In this document: positions 27,012 to 38,855 of the stretch, piece by piece | Position numbering within the stretch: position 1 is the first letter of the stretch | How the letters are laid out: each line of letters begins with the position of its first letter | Source: Paragonimus skrjabini miyazakii | Taxonomy: Eukaryota > Platyhelminthes > Trematoda > Plagiorchiida > Troglotrematidae | DNA length: 64,000 nt | Assembly (NCBI GenBank): GCA_014338405.1 | Contig: JTDE01003412.1 | Span: 15,872-79,871 of the forward strand | Direction of reading: 5' to 3' | Program-made: the position numbers and the translations under genes | The notes under the pieces: model-generated | What the model was told of the DNA's origin: nothing | Database searches by the model: none | The model's input: the letters and a program-made list of their open reading frames with translations, nothing else

Positions 27012-27386
27012 TTGCCATGCTGTTTTACGGAACAATACAATCATCACTCTCCTTCGAAAGACTCCTTCAGCTATTCTATTTCTTTCATGCATAACCAGAT
27101 TCAACAAAAGCGTTTTAACAGTTTCAACCTAATGCAACGTGCCAAGTATGACGTTGTGGGAACATATCACGTTTGTCTATTAGTGTTAGATATTGATTCA
27201 CACCAATCTCAAAAATGTGATATTGTTAATATGAAATTTTATCCCAAGCTGTCGGATTTTGTCATTGTTCTGAAAAGTATAACGGCAATGGTATTTACTT
27301 ATTACTTCAGGATGACATTTTCGTCAGTGAGATTATATCAACAGTCTGCACGGGATCCGATTACCAGCTCCCCTAATATATGGTGA
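27012..27386 (+). other. Unassigned 124-codon open frame in intron 1
   Basis: The frame starts at ATG 27012 and ends in TGA. It has a hydrophobic stretch near residues 80-100 but no domain I recognise. It is surrounded by repeats, has no convincing splice sites in phase with LHX3, and its length is near the top of what chance gives in this window. I do not call it a gene. Confidence 0.15.
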
Positions 27387-27632
27387 GCCCGTTTCGCTGG
27401 CTTCGTATGTCTTACCTACAGCTCGTTTTTTTTTGTTTGCAAGGTGTAAACACCTTCGTGTTGAATGTTTGAATATAGACGTAGCTATTTTTAGTAGTTA
27501 GGTCCCTTCCCGTTCCCTTCTTTTTCTCTCTTCTCTTCCTATACAGGGTTTGCCTTTCTCCTTCAGAGTTGTGTGCCAGTTAAGTATCAATGGGAACGAC
27601 TGATGTATTGCTGTCCATCAAGATGATGACGA

Positions 27633-27655
27633 TCAGCATCATCATCATCATCATG
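27633..27655. repeat. (ATC)n microsatellite
   Basis: Six to seven ATC/CAT triplets in a row, preceded by related GATGATGACGATCAGCATC. Confidence 0.85.
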
Positions 27656-27817
27656 ATTCGCTGAAGATCTAAACAGACCACGCTCGATGGAATTAGGGTA
27701 CCCTGGTAACAAACGCATGGTAGCGCGTGGTACTTGCAGGCAAGCTGGGCAGTGGATACTATTAAGAATATCAGATTAACAGTATCACGAACTAATGAAC
27801 AATTATTGATCGAAAGT

Positions 27818-27912
27818 AGCTCGCAAATGATCGTAACTGTCGCATTCTCATAGACCTTTCAGTTAGTCTCTTTCACTGTGCGCGAAATTTGCTCCCATTA
27901 GAGCTGAAGAAC
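27818..27912 (-). mobile_element. Ribozyme repeat, diverged fragment
   Basis: GATCGTAACTGTCGCATTCT, CATAGACCTTTCAGTTAGTC and CTCCCATTAGAGCT on the + strand follow the consensus from the sense 3' part to the ribozyme. The hammerhead core is not intact. Confidence 0.65.
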
Positions 27913-28036
27913 TTCAGTTATGCCAATACAAGTACTGTGGAGATTAGACAACGCAAAATATCCACATATTCTGCATGGACGCGCGCTATCATCATGACCA
28001 CGGTACTTCCGTAACACATGCTACCCATGGAGTAAA

Positions 28037-28370
28037 AAGAATCAGACTTCCCAGCCGACACCTTTCCAAAAGAAGCACTAGACTCGAGTTTCGCTCTCAT
28101 TAGAGCTCGTCTGTAGTGCACATCCTCGCCACTGTCGGGACTAGAACTCCAGCCACACTTTCATGAGGCACTGCGCCACTAACCTCACATTAGGCACGAC
28201 CGAATTATCATATGTGAACTCTCAACCACTTTCGCTTGTGCGTAATGATCAGATTGCCCGATCGCCTCGAGAGGAGTCACAATAACTGGCCCCTGAACTC
28301 CAATTCATGACCTCTTGACTAGGACTTCTCTCCAAGTTGAAGTCATAGAAACCATTAAGTTATTAAGCGG
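28037..28370 (-). mobile_element. Ribozyme repeat, copy 4
   Basis: The unit starts inside the region complementary to CAGTCGGCCCC and runs to the tail CTCTCCAAGTTGAAGTCA. The hammerhead (about 28075-28119) keeps stem I, stem II (GCTC/GAGC), GAAA and the cleavage triplet GTC. Its core reads CAGACGA instead of CTGACGA, so a required U is lost. Box B survives, while the box A region is shortened. Confidence 0.8.
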
Positions 28371-28377
28371 TATGTTG

Positions 28378-28437
28378 AATTGTGGGTAATGTTCAACCTA
28401 TATAAATATCAAAATCTCCTACTAATAATCAGTAATG
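28378..28437 (+). mobile_element. Inverted sense 3' end of the ribozyme repeat, attached to copy 4
   Basis: ATTGTGGGTAATGTTCAACC, followed by TATCAAAATCTCCTACTA and ATAATCAGTAAT, is the sense 3' end of the family on the + strand, directly after copy 4 on the minus strand. Confidence 0.8.
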
Positions 28438-29747
28438 AAGAGTCGAACTGTTTAGTTACATTTCCATATTCGCCTCATGGTTCGATCAACTGAGCAGAAA
28501 AAGCGTAGTACACGGTTCCATTTTCTCCCGACTAAATATTTCATGCTCACCCGTTACATACGTGTGATAGAATTAAAGCAAGTTGTCATGTGTGCTCATG
28601 TGACAGCCAAAGACAAACGGCACAAGTTCCGAACGATTATAGAGCTTACGGCGAGTTGTGATCACCCTAACATACACCCCACTAAAAGCAACAATCGATT
28701 CTGTTTAAAGTTTTGTCTGTCTCGAAAGTGCACTGTCGATTAGTGGTTTGTAGAACTTTAGAAGAAGGGCTATTGAAAGCTCTTGCGGAGGGGGGACCTT
28801 GTTACTTAATGCTTTAAACAGAACACATCGTCATATCTTAACAAGGCAGAACTTTAAGCGAGTAAATGAACTCTCACTATAAGTACCCTATACAATGATT
28901 AACGATTTAGTCAGATGGCATTTTTCGTATAACGAGCATGATGTGTGGATTCTCGCCTATCCACAAATAACAATTCAGTAAATGTGAAGCGTTCTCGTAT
29001 AGACTTTTTAATAGGCGAATGCAAAATTCACGTAAACAAATGATAGGGAATGAACGGGGGAAGTTCCTTGACGTACGCTTCCTTTTCAGTGTATTAGTAA
29101 CCATCGGGTAATTCACAACGTTCGCATCACCCACAGCAGACTTAGGCTTTCACATATATCTGAACATTTTTCAAGTTCCCTTCCATAAATAAACGACAGA
29201 CTCGAGGTTGGCTGTAGTAGTAAACATCTTCGGTACGACTGGAATCTTAGCCCTTGCTAGGCCTTTGCGAGGCAGCCGTCGACCTCAAGTTGGGTACGGG
29301 GGGATTATTGGATGCAAGCGGTCAGCCACAATCTTTCGTTATTAAAGCCCAGACTGCCTGATCCTCCCCACAGGAAGCGTGTTAACTACCCCGTTAGCTG
29401 TTATCGGTTACCTACACGATAAACATTCGCAGCTGTCCCGTCATATCAGATTTTAGATACCCGCTGAGAAAGTGTTTAATTACTGACGGGTAATCAGTTG
29501 TTTTGCTTGGCATTAGTGAAATACCACTCATTTTTGCTTGTGGTTTTCAATGTCAAACTGAATTTTTAGCCATCCTTCTTCACGAAGAATCATTAGACTT
29601 CCATTTCGTTCGTGTTAGCGCCTGTTAGCAGTAAATACCTTCTTATCAAAAACACCTCTCCAACGATTCTGCTCGAATGCAAAACGTGTTTTAATTTGAG
29701 TAATGCTTAAATTATACCAGCCAAAAGCCTCAACAACGTAGCATTTC

Positions 29748-30278
29748 TGATGAGCGGTAGGGGATTTCGATTTTCATACGGATTGAACATCACCCACAAA
29801 TGATCGCAGCTGTCACATTCCCATAGACTTTCCAGTCGACCCCTTGCGAACAGCAGAAACACTAGACTCGAGTTTCGCTCTCATTAGAGCTCGTCAGTAG
29901 TGCATATCATCGCCACTGTCGGGACTAGAACCACGGCCACGTTGTTCATGAGGCAACCGTGTTTACCACTGCCCCACTGACCTCACGTTAGGCACGACCG
30001 AATTATCATATGTGAGCACCCAACCACTTCCGCTTGTGAGTAATGATTAGGTTGCGCGATCGCCTCGAGAGGAGACACAGTTACCGTCTGTTAACTCCAG
30101 TCGATGACCCCCTCGACTAGGACTTCTCTCCAAGTTGAAATCACAGAAATCATTGACCTGTTGAGTACTATTTGATTACTGATGAGTGGTAGGGGATTTC
30201 GATTTTCATATAGATTGAACATCACCCACAATTGATCGCAGCTGTCCCATTCCCACAGACTTTTCAGTCGGCCTATTT
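29748..30278 (-). mobile_element. Ribozyme repeat, copy 5: one unit plus part of a second
   Basis: The first unit (29748-30179) is complete, with an intact hammerhead at 29859-29903, box B at about 29924-29934, the box A region and the tail. A second unit begins in register at 30180. The GATTGAACATCACCCAC motif recurs exactly 432 bases later (29781 and 30213), and the second unit breaks off at about 30278 inside CGGCCTATTTCGA. An 18-base inverted piece of the repeat (GAGTTAACAGACAGTAAC) follows directly. Confidence 0.9.
29859..29903 (-). ncRNA. Minimal type I hammerhead ribozyme, core intact
   Basis: On the minus strand: stem I GCACTA, core CTGACGA, stem II GCTC-TAATGA-GAGC, GAAA, then C-TCGA-G closing a two-pair stem III, cleavage triplet GTC, and TAGTGT returning to stem I with one G-T pair. 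Every base needed for catalysis is present. Stem III is as short as in ribozymes of Penelope-like elements and retrozymes, which are reported to work best as dimers. Predicted cleavage lies between + strand positions 29864 and 29865. Confidence 0.85.
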
Positions 30279-30297
30279 CGAGTTAACAGACAGTAAC
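30279..30297 (+). repeat. 18-base inverted piece of the ribozyme repeat at the end of copy 5
   Basis: GAGTTAACAGACAGTAAC is the sense form of the family tail. It abuts the truncated second unit with no spacer. Confidence 0.7.
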
Positions 30298-33200
30298 GTA
30301 GCATTTATTGTTCAGTCTTAAAACAACACAACGAGCAAGAGATGACGGATCTTTTGATAAGAACACCAAAGCCAAAAGTTGGCTAATGATATAAATATAT
30401 GAAGACAAAATGTACTGAATACGTAAGATTATAAAGTAGATTCGGAGAAGTTTCCTCGCATGCAGTTATATATTTTAAAAAATATGAGCGATCACCAACC
30501 ACAAATTCTTTGAAAAGAAAAACTGTGGAAACGGCTAGAAAACAGAGTAAAATAATAAGGAGAGATATGACGACGAATAAAACAAAAATTTGAAAGTTAT
30601 ACAAAAACTAATATGCTCCACTTTGCAAAGCAGTTCGACGGTATGAATATACCATTCCTGATTGATGAAAAGCAGGATACCATACCAGCTAACAATAAGG
30701 GCTCTTAAATGGATTATTTGGGGTCAAGCACATCAGCGGAAAGCTCCGTTTCCTCGGGGTATCATTTACATCTAGAGATTTTGTGAAATTCGACATTTAA
30801 TTCGTAGCGGAAAACTAGCCCACTAGCTGAGTTATAACATCCTGAGGATAAAATAAATCTGTCGTTAAGCCAAAATCACCATTTCAACATAATGGCAAAT
30901 ACATATACTCTCAAACATGCAAACCCACAGTATTATAAGTATACATATAGCTTTAATAAGCATTTAGAAAATAAACAAACAAGAACAATCCGAGTATCAT
31001 TTGATGGTGGGTAACAGCATCAGTTGTAGGAATATCCGATCACACTGTCCAAAACCAAAGAACACTTGCATAGAACACTCACAATGAGTGGCCAGCACTG
31101 CATAACTTACTTATCTCCCCTATCCAGAAAAAACAAGATAAGTAGTGGAGAATACTGTAGTTCCGGTGATCAACGTCGGTTAACTGGATGATAAATTGGT
31201 ATGAAAATGAAACTGTTATCCCTCGGAAACGTTAAATACAGAAACTCTAATGGAGGAACACGAAAGACACCGATAGGAGGTAGTTAAATATAGCAGCATA
31301 TATTGATGCTTTCTATACGGGATTAGAAGAAGAGAATTTACTTCATACTGAGCTTTGTGAAGAAAAGAAAAAGTAGCATTCCACACTAACCCAATTTTTG
31401 GAGAAGGAAGTAGGCGGTTTACCGGCGGACAACTCCGATACATGTGAGTTGCCTAAATCGGTTATATATTTTTCGTTTGTATCAGCTGATAACCCCAGTT
31501 ATTTGGTCATAATAGTATGATGATAAACTATATCTATCACCTCTTATCTTCATCGGAAAATCCACCCTCTTTTACTGATTGTCGTTTTAGTCAAATAAAA
31601 CCATCGCCGTATTAAGCAATCTGACCAAACAGTCGACTAACTTCCATTGAATAGCAAGGGGTTCACTCGACTCGTGTCGAATAAAGCTAAAACTTATTTA
31701 GTTGCCTTAAATGCCCATCCATGATTTTGACACTTGTATAAGTGATTGCTTAGGTGTGCCTTCGTTGGTCTTTGTACATAGGACTCAGTTGTGCTCTAAC
31801 ATGAACTCACAAACACTCAACAGGCAGAGGTTAATGCATCCGATTGCAATTAATCGGATTAGCTCCTCATCCGCGCATTTATTCATTCACCACAATCGAC
31901 AACAACTCTCGCTCCATACTGTCTTTTCCCATTGTGTTCACGGGGATACAATTGTCACGTTAATTTCCCTAATGCCTTTGACGTTCCGCTTCCATTGTGT
32001 GTATGTGTGGTTTGGCTGACCGGGGAGGTGGATGGAATAAGAGTGTACACATAAGAGTGTCCACATAAATACACTGCCGTTAAAATCCACAACTAACCAC
32101 TCCGAACGGCATTGCCCCCTTTCTATTGATTTGCTGAAGAACGTATTCCCCCTTGCAAATGTAAATGCACACACCAACCAACCATCCACAACCGAAACGC
32201 CAACTGATCACCAGCCGGCGAGCACCGGACAAAAGGACAGATGCACGTAAGTTTTGACCACAAACCGACAGAAACGCCAACGGTTTGCACCGTTTCCCCT
32301 ATCAGCAAATCCCCTTTCCTCACCCTCTACAAACCTCGGATAAGCACTAAAGAAACAGAATGTGGCAGTAGAAAGCCGTTCAGATGGAACGAGGTAGAAC
32401 AACGGTGGAGTTGAACTGGAATGACGGTGTTGTCACTGCGTTTCGCTTAAATGGAGGAGCGGTACTCGCCATGTTGTGATGATGTGTGTACGTGTGTGTG
32501 AGTAAAAGTTTCCGTATATACGCCGTTAACGTTTACCCTGGCCCGGTAATCGATTTGTCGAGCAAAATTAGATTAAATACTAAAGTGCGCCTGAAAAATC
32601 ATCCGTGTCTTAGATAAGTTCTAAATGGCGGTCATCAATATAGATAGTAGCATTGAAACTAACGTGTCTAAGAAACTTCATTTCATTTGTTCGTTGTACA
32701 CAATATGACGTTCTGTTTACAACTTATGCCGAGTCCATCCTAAAGAGTCAATAAGCCGGAGCAGGTCGCTAGCTTTAGACATGTTTGGCGATGGTTGTGT
32801 CCAAACAATAGAAATTTGTTCTGTCCTCAAATGAGAGAGGCAGGAACTGATGCATAATCTGGCTGCGGTTTCTCGCAACTACAGTTGTTGGGATCTAGAG
32901 GCAACAGACACAGTCCCCTAACATAAGACAGAGTTGCACGTTTATTCCGAATAGATGGGATACCAGAATTGGTGAAAAAGTGAACTGGTCATCCAGTTGA
33001 AAAGCAGACAATGATTAGCGCAAAACGAGCAATGGAGTTAACAAAACGCTATGGGCTCTAGTAATGTTTGAACCATTGTCTTACCGGGTTTTATGAGCAT
33101 CCGACAAACCAACGGATGACACTGAGGTAACTCAAACGTCCAGATGTGTTACCTGAGAAATTACTCAATAAGAATCACATCCGGCCTTGCTCTGAAAATG

Positions 33201-33764
33201 GAAGTGTTCGTTTTAAGTTGAAGTATAAGTGTTCCATTATATGGAAAATCTATTCTGCATCTCCTGTTGATCGACACCTTAGAAAGTCAAATATCACTTA
33301 CTTTGATCACACTCTTCGTACAGACTGTTTCGTATAGAAGCCTCAGTCTCGAGGTTTACTGCTGTTAAAAACTGTCACCTGTGCATACCCTGTTAATGGT
33401 ACCCAAATTAGAAAGTTCAGCTTTATTGGACAGCTCATAAAGTATGGCTTATTAACACGCCGTAAAGAAATCAGTGTCACAATACAGCCAAGAGCATTCT
33501 GATCCGGAAATGTTACTTAGATGAATTCAGCTTGCTTCCGGAAACTGGGGCCTAGAAAACAAGCTCAAACGAAGTTGAACGATGCAATTAGTACCGCCAC
33601 GCTTCCATGGAGGGTTGACCAACCAGTGATGACTTACCAGAATACATTTGTGGCAAAAGCAGGCGTAGGTGAGCAGAGAACATTCACCATGAACAGATCT
33701 TTAATGGAAACGGTGTCGTTTACATACGGCTATATCTAAGTATTTTAACCACATCCGTTTGGAA

Positions 33765-33810
33765 GCAGGAGAGACGCAGGAGAGAAGCAGGAGAGAGAGA
33801 GAGAGAATTA
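33765..33810. repeat. GA-rich simple repeat
   Basis: Repeated GCAGGAGAGA units pass into a (GA)n run ending at about 33807. Confidence 0.85.
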
Positions 33811-33929
33811 TATATCAGAATGATCAGATATGATGGGGGTAGCGAAGATACTGTCGGTTCGAGACACCTTTTGTCTTTCCGCAATGGTGATTAAGTACAA
33901 TTGACTTTGCTTAATCAAACTTCACTTAC

Positions 33930-34361
33930 GAATAGTGGGGTGGGGTTGGTTTTCATATGGATTGAACATCACTCACAATTGATTGCAGCTGTCACATTCC
34001 CATAGACTTTCCAGTCGGCCCCTTTCGAATAGCAGAAACACTAGACTCGAGTTTCGCTCTCATTAGAGCTCGTCAGTAGTGCATATCATCGCCACCGCCA
34101 GGACTTGAACCACGGACATGCTGTTCATGAGGCAACCGTGTTTACCACTGCGCCATTGACCTTACATTAGGCACGACCGAATTATCATATGTGAGCACCC
34201 AACCACTTCCGCTTGTGAGTAATGATCAGGTTGCGCGATCGCCTCGAGAGGAGACACAGTTACCGTCTGTTAACTCCAATCGATGACCCTCTCGACTAGG
34301 ACTTCTCTCCAAGTTGAAATCACAGAAATCGTTGACTTGTTGAGCGGTATTTGATTACTGA
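33930..34361 (-). mobile_element. Ribozyme repeat, copy 6, first unit
   Basis: A full unit with an intact hammerhead at 34038-34082, box B (complement of GGACTTGAACC at 34101-34111) and a box A region including GTGGTAAACACGG on the sense strand. The tail TTGTTGAGCGGTATTTGATT leads straight into the next unit. Confidence 0.9.
34038..34082 (-). ncRNA. Minimal type I hammerhead ribozyme, core intact
   Basis: Same sequence as the ribozyme at 29859-29903: CTGACGA core, GCTC/GAGC stem II, GAAA, two-pair stem III with TCGA loop and GTC cleavage triplet. Cleavage is predicted between + positions 34043 and 34044. It lies in intron 1 on the strand opposite to the gene. Confidence 0.85.
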
Positions 34362-34503
34362 TGAGTAGTAGGAGATTTTGATCTTCATATAGATTGAACA
34401 TCACCCACAATTGATCGCAGCTGTCGCATTCCCATAGACTTTCCAGTCGGCCCCTTTCGAATAGCAGAAGCACTAGACTCGAGTTTCGCCCTCATTAGGG
34501 CTC
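34362..34503 (-). mobile_element. Ribozyme repeat, copy 6, partial second unit with a compensatory stem II
   Basis: The second unit starts in register, 432 bases after the first (GATTGAACATC at 33960 and 34392). Its stem II is GCCC/GGGC at 34488-34501 where other copies have GCTC/GAGC, so both sides changed together. The unit stops inside the core (only GACGA remains of CTGACGA), where the sequence folds back on itself. Confidence 0.85.
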
Positions 34504-34562
34504 GTCTATGGGAATGCGAAAGCTGTGAACAGTTAGGGGTGCTGCTTAGTCTACATGGAAAC
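34504..34562 (+). mobile_element. Inverted piece of the ribozyme repeat, fused to copy 6
   Basis: GTCTATGGGAATGCGAAAGC, then TCTACATGGAAA further on, is the sense strand of the family. It aligns without gaps for about 59 bases, with about nine mismatches, to the complement of 34390-34445, so the locus can form a long hairpin. Confidence 0.8.
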
Positions 34563-36889
34563 TTCACTAGGTCTTGATCTTTTCACCATCTTCTTATGAC
34601 GCAGCGACGCGACCGTGTGCGTACGTTTGTGACATTTCAGTCCGTACAACAAACAGCTATTCACCAAGCTCCTTTGTCCTGGTATCAGCTGATTACATGA
34701 CTCAACCGCAGATACATCCTTGGTAAAAGTTTACTGTTACTCGGCTTTTGCCATTATCTAGGGTTTTAACCCAGCGCAACTGTTCTTGCATACAAAACGT
34801 TGATAACTGGCATAATGTTACCAACAGAACTGCAGCGTTCATGTTTTGAGAGATCAGTAAAGAAATCTAAAAAACGGCGATGACAGAATTGTAGTTTCTA
34901 CTTGGCGAACTTTCTTCAGAAGCAACTTACGGGAGTCATCGTTCTTTCCTTCTATCGCAGTTGGACACATATTACACTTTTTGTTTTAAAGTAGCTTTCA
35001 ATTTAGCCGTGGAGCCATCCATCTCAGCATCATTGTATACTTGTTGGACGACTATGCCTTGGAGCTCTTCAATGGTAGTTTGTTCGGAACAACAAACCTT
35101 TTCATTACATGCGGTTCATGAGGCAGAAACTACATGCTTGTGATACTGTATTTATATAGTAGGACTGTCTCTTGCAGGAATATGATTCTTATTGGCATAC
35201 TTGACTTTCAAATGTGAGGGACTCTCCCTAGGTTGCTGATATAAGAACTGGTGTATTTTTCGCCACGCAGAGTATTTCGTTCATTAATACCTGTAGTTGT
35301 CAATGTACCACAAACCGTCGGCAATCGCCCTTCCTCGAGTTTCTCAAAAAAAGACACCAGTTTATTTTTAAACTTATGCAAGTGCCTCCTTCTTTAATCA
35401 AGACAACCCAACTTAAATTTCTACTCTCAAGTCACCAAAATGGCTTCCATTCAAATCTTCCAAAAGAGGAGCCGGATCCTGTTCAGCTTAAACTATATCG
35501 TACCTGTTCGCGAGTAATGAGAATTGACTTTGTTATCTTTCGGTAATATAACCAGGTGCAATGGAACGATGTCTTCCAAAGTATTTTTGTGTAACTGTTG
35601 AACACATGCATGTCGTTCTTCTTTCAGAATGTACAACTTGTCCTGCTCTTGCAAATTGGGTCGATTTTCGCCGTTAGTCACCTACGGGGATAAGCCATTA
35701 ACATCATTGTGGACAGCAATTTAGGCCCGAGAATTCGTTTAAGAGTTTTCTGCCATGGATTATTAAATCAACTCATCGTTTTGCCTTTTGCTCTGACGAA
35801 GTATAACTAACTCCATCTGACTGATTGCTCCTGTCTGAAGTCAATTTGCCACAGCAGACCTAACATGCTATAGTAGACATATTCGTTGTTCACCCCTCAT
35901 CACGGTAGGTGTTTGTGTTTTTATTCTAACAGTGACTTGACTCAGACGTTCTACATATCCTCATGGAGGAGGGCAACACATGATGGCTTATACGAATGGA
36001 TTTACAGCCAGTTTGCTACAGTTTTTTCCTTCATCTTCTGGAATAGGCATATTTCAAAAGAATTTCGGTGAGGTCACGCATGGTTATCCCAGCCATTTGG
36101 ATGTCAAGGATAGGCATTTTACAAATTAACCTAGTGGAGTTATTTGCAGCGCATTAGATTACGTTGCAATTATGTAGCGGTGTGAGTTAACACTTGACCG
36201 GTGTTATGATAAATTACTATCTAATTGCTTTCCTTCTTGTTGTACCTAAAATAAAGGAATTCACTAAAACTTATGTTGCCAATGACTTGCTTATTTATAC
36301 GATCGGATGTAACACTGGTACTATATTGGTTTGTGACACATGCTGACAATTCCTCTTGTTCAAACAGTGAGTGTACATGCTCACCCCAGATTTGTCCGCT
36401 CACTCATTCCCTTGTGTTCCACTGGGATCAAAAACTATGATCAGTATATTCAGCCTTTTCTCCTTTTTGCTGACAGGTCTCAAAGGGAAGTTTTTCAGTA
36501 CATGCTGTACAACACACACTCACACACTGGAACTTAGGCCAAACACAGTGATTGCTTCTGTTTGTGTCAGTACGCCAATATATGAGCGTCTTTATCAAAG
36601 TATAGAAGCGCGAATTCCCAATACATCAATCCTGACCTATCCCGGAAAAGCATTCATTTTAAACAGTGATCCAGCGGACAATATACTCTAAGTATGTGCA
36701 CACGTGCATCAGCTTGGTTTGAGTGTTTATCTTACTAACTATAGACCAACACTCAAGGTTTTTATTTTGGGGCATAATCTAGTGTCAAGTGAGTCAACCG
36801 CAAAACCTAATAGCCAACCTTTTCTATTGCTAAATTGTACGACAAATTTGTGAACTACGAAGCGATCCATTTGTAAAAATTTTGGATTC

Positions 36890-36952
36890 ATTGCGGGTTC
36901 GAACAAGCGACAAAGACAGCATTTACCTCACCGTCTGAGGTACGAGCCATGC
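36890..36952 (-). repeat. tRNA-like fragment related to the element at 50221
   Basis: GTTCGAACAAGCGACAAAGA on the + strand matches GTTCGAACCAGCGACGAAAA at 50228 with few changes, and both continue into AGCAT. The box B complement is recognisable and the rest is too diverged to follow. Confidence 0.4.
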
Positions 36953-38419
36953 TAGTTTACCAAACTATTCAGACTGCTTTACCAGCGACCAACTTGTGAC
37001 ATACACTCGGATGGTTTGGAAAACGTCATTAAGCTGACTGCCGGTGTCATACCGAGTTGGTAAACATCTTCACAAGCCTACCTTTACAAATAATTTGGAA
37101 TAAACTGCTTACAAATTCAACATGACTCTCTTCTTTCCATTAGTATAGGTTATCGTGGTCACACAATCACACTGATAGGTGGAATTTAAATTGTTTCAGA
37201 AATATTAGGGTATTATTGACCAGAAGCATTGGAGACCGAGTAAATGACAAGTAGGTTATAATACACAGACTAGCAATGTGATAAAGATGTTTACAGCGAT
37301 ATCTCTTGTAGAGCCCATCTGCTGGAAAACATCTTTCTGAGGCACATCAGTTGGTGTCGGGTTTATGTTATAAAGCCTTGAGAACTTACAGATGAAGCTA
37401 TGAGGACAACGGTTATCATTAAAATTGGTATACAAAAAAGATTATGTACTCAGACTCAGGTTTATGTTGAGTATACAGTTGATGTGTTTAGGGTATAACG
37501 GTTTCAGCCACAACTACATCATGTTGAACCGGAACAAAACTGTCGAACTGTGAATACTGAATGTTTCAATAGAATACTGTCAGCACCGCGTCACTGGGGC
37601 AACCGAGTTTCCAAAGGCCTGTTGTCTTTATTTTGTTCGCGTTTGAAATTGGGTGTTATATTGGTGTATAGACATCTGATGTGTTACGTGAACTGTAAAT
37701 TCCTATTTACATCAGCGCCTGTCACCAGTCTATCACTCACACAGCGGCGACATACGGCTAACCCCGCAACCAGAAATAGTAATGGCTGTTTGAAACACTA
37801 AAAAATGTCAGCCGTAGTAGATCCCGGAGAGCTGCCCATGACAACGTCACAAGTTCGGCTAATTACTATAGTCTTGCTTTGCATGATTAACAACCACGAA
37901 GACAAGAACTTAAGATGGTGAACTCGAACTAAGAGCTATGAGTTTTCAAACTCCAATGATTAACGTTAAATATCTGTACCAATATTTCAGATGTACTTCA
38001 GCTGTTACTGATGAATTATCGTGGTATATAGATTTTAACAGCTATACTATTCGAACGTTTTCGATTAATTCTTTTCGTCGTCCCTGATCACAGACTATAA
38101 TACATTCTTGAATTGTTAGTCTCTATTGAGTGATGTGCAAGACAGATATGAGCACTTTTTTACTGAACTGGATACCTGCTTCAGGCATATAATGCAACCC
38201 ATTGATCATGTTCAATCGGGAAATTTCCAGCGTTGTCACTGTTCTGAAATGTTATTATACAAAACAGTTACGTCGTTGGACAAATCAACTGTATCGGTGC
38301 AATGTCCAAGCAAGATTTCGGGTAATCACTAGATATTCATTTTAGTAGCGCCACTCTGAACGTCCTATTCACACAGATCTACATAAAACGGAAGTTTGAT
38401 GCATCGTTAATAAAATGAT

Positions 38420-38855
38420 TTCAGATGAGTAGTAGGGAATTTTGATTTTCACATAAATTGAACATCACTCACAATTGATCGCACCGTCGAATTCCTATAG
38501 ACTTTTCAGCCGACCCCTTGCGAACAGTAGAATCACTAGACTCGAGTTTCGCTCTCATTAGAGCTCGTCTGTACCGCATATCATCGCCACCACCGGGACT
38601 TGAACCACGGACATGCTGTTCATGAGGCAACTGTGTCTAACACTGCCCTACTGACCTCACATTGGGCACGACCGAATTATCATATGTGAACACTCAACCA
38701 CTTTCGCTTGTGAGTAATGATCAGGTTGCCCGATCGTCTCGAAATGGAGACACAGTTACTGTCTGTTAACTCCAATCGATAACCTCGCGATTAGGACTTC
38801 CTAGACAGGTCGGAATCTCCGATCTCATTAAACCTGCTAGGCGATATTTTAGATT
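38420..38855 (-). mobile_element. Ribozyme repeat, copy 7, first unit (hybrid subfamily)
   Basis: The sense 3' half is of the common type (AGTAGGGAATTTTGATTTTC on +), while the tail is of the second type (ACTTCCTAGACAGGTCGGAA). The hammerhead at about 38535-38580 keeps stem II, GAAA and GTC. Its core is CAGACGA and stem I no longer pairs well (GCGGTA against TAGTGA), so it is predicted dead. Confidence 0.85.

Noticed and set aside
27012..27386. 124-codon open frame within intron 1 as a nested gene
   Set aside because: No family resemblance and no phase-compatible splice sites; it lies among repeats.
28075..28119. Active hammerhead in copy 4
   Set aside because: The core reads CAGACGA; the lost U is essential for the catalytic core.
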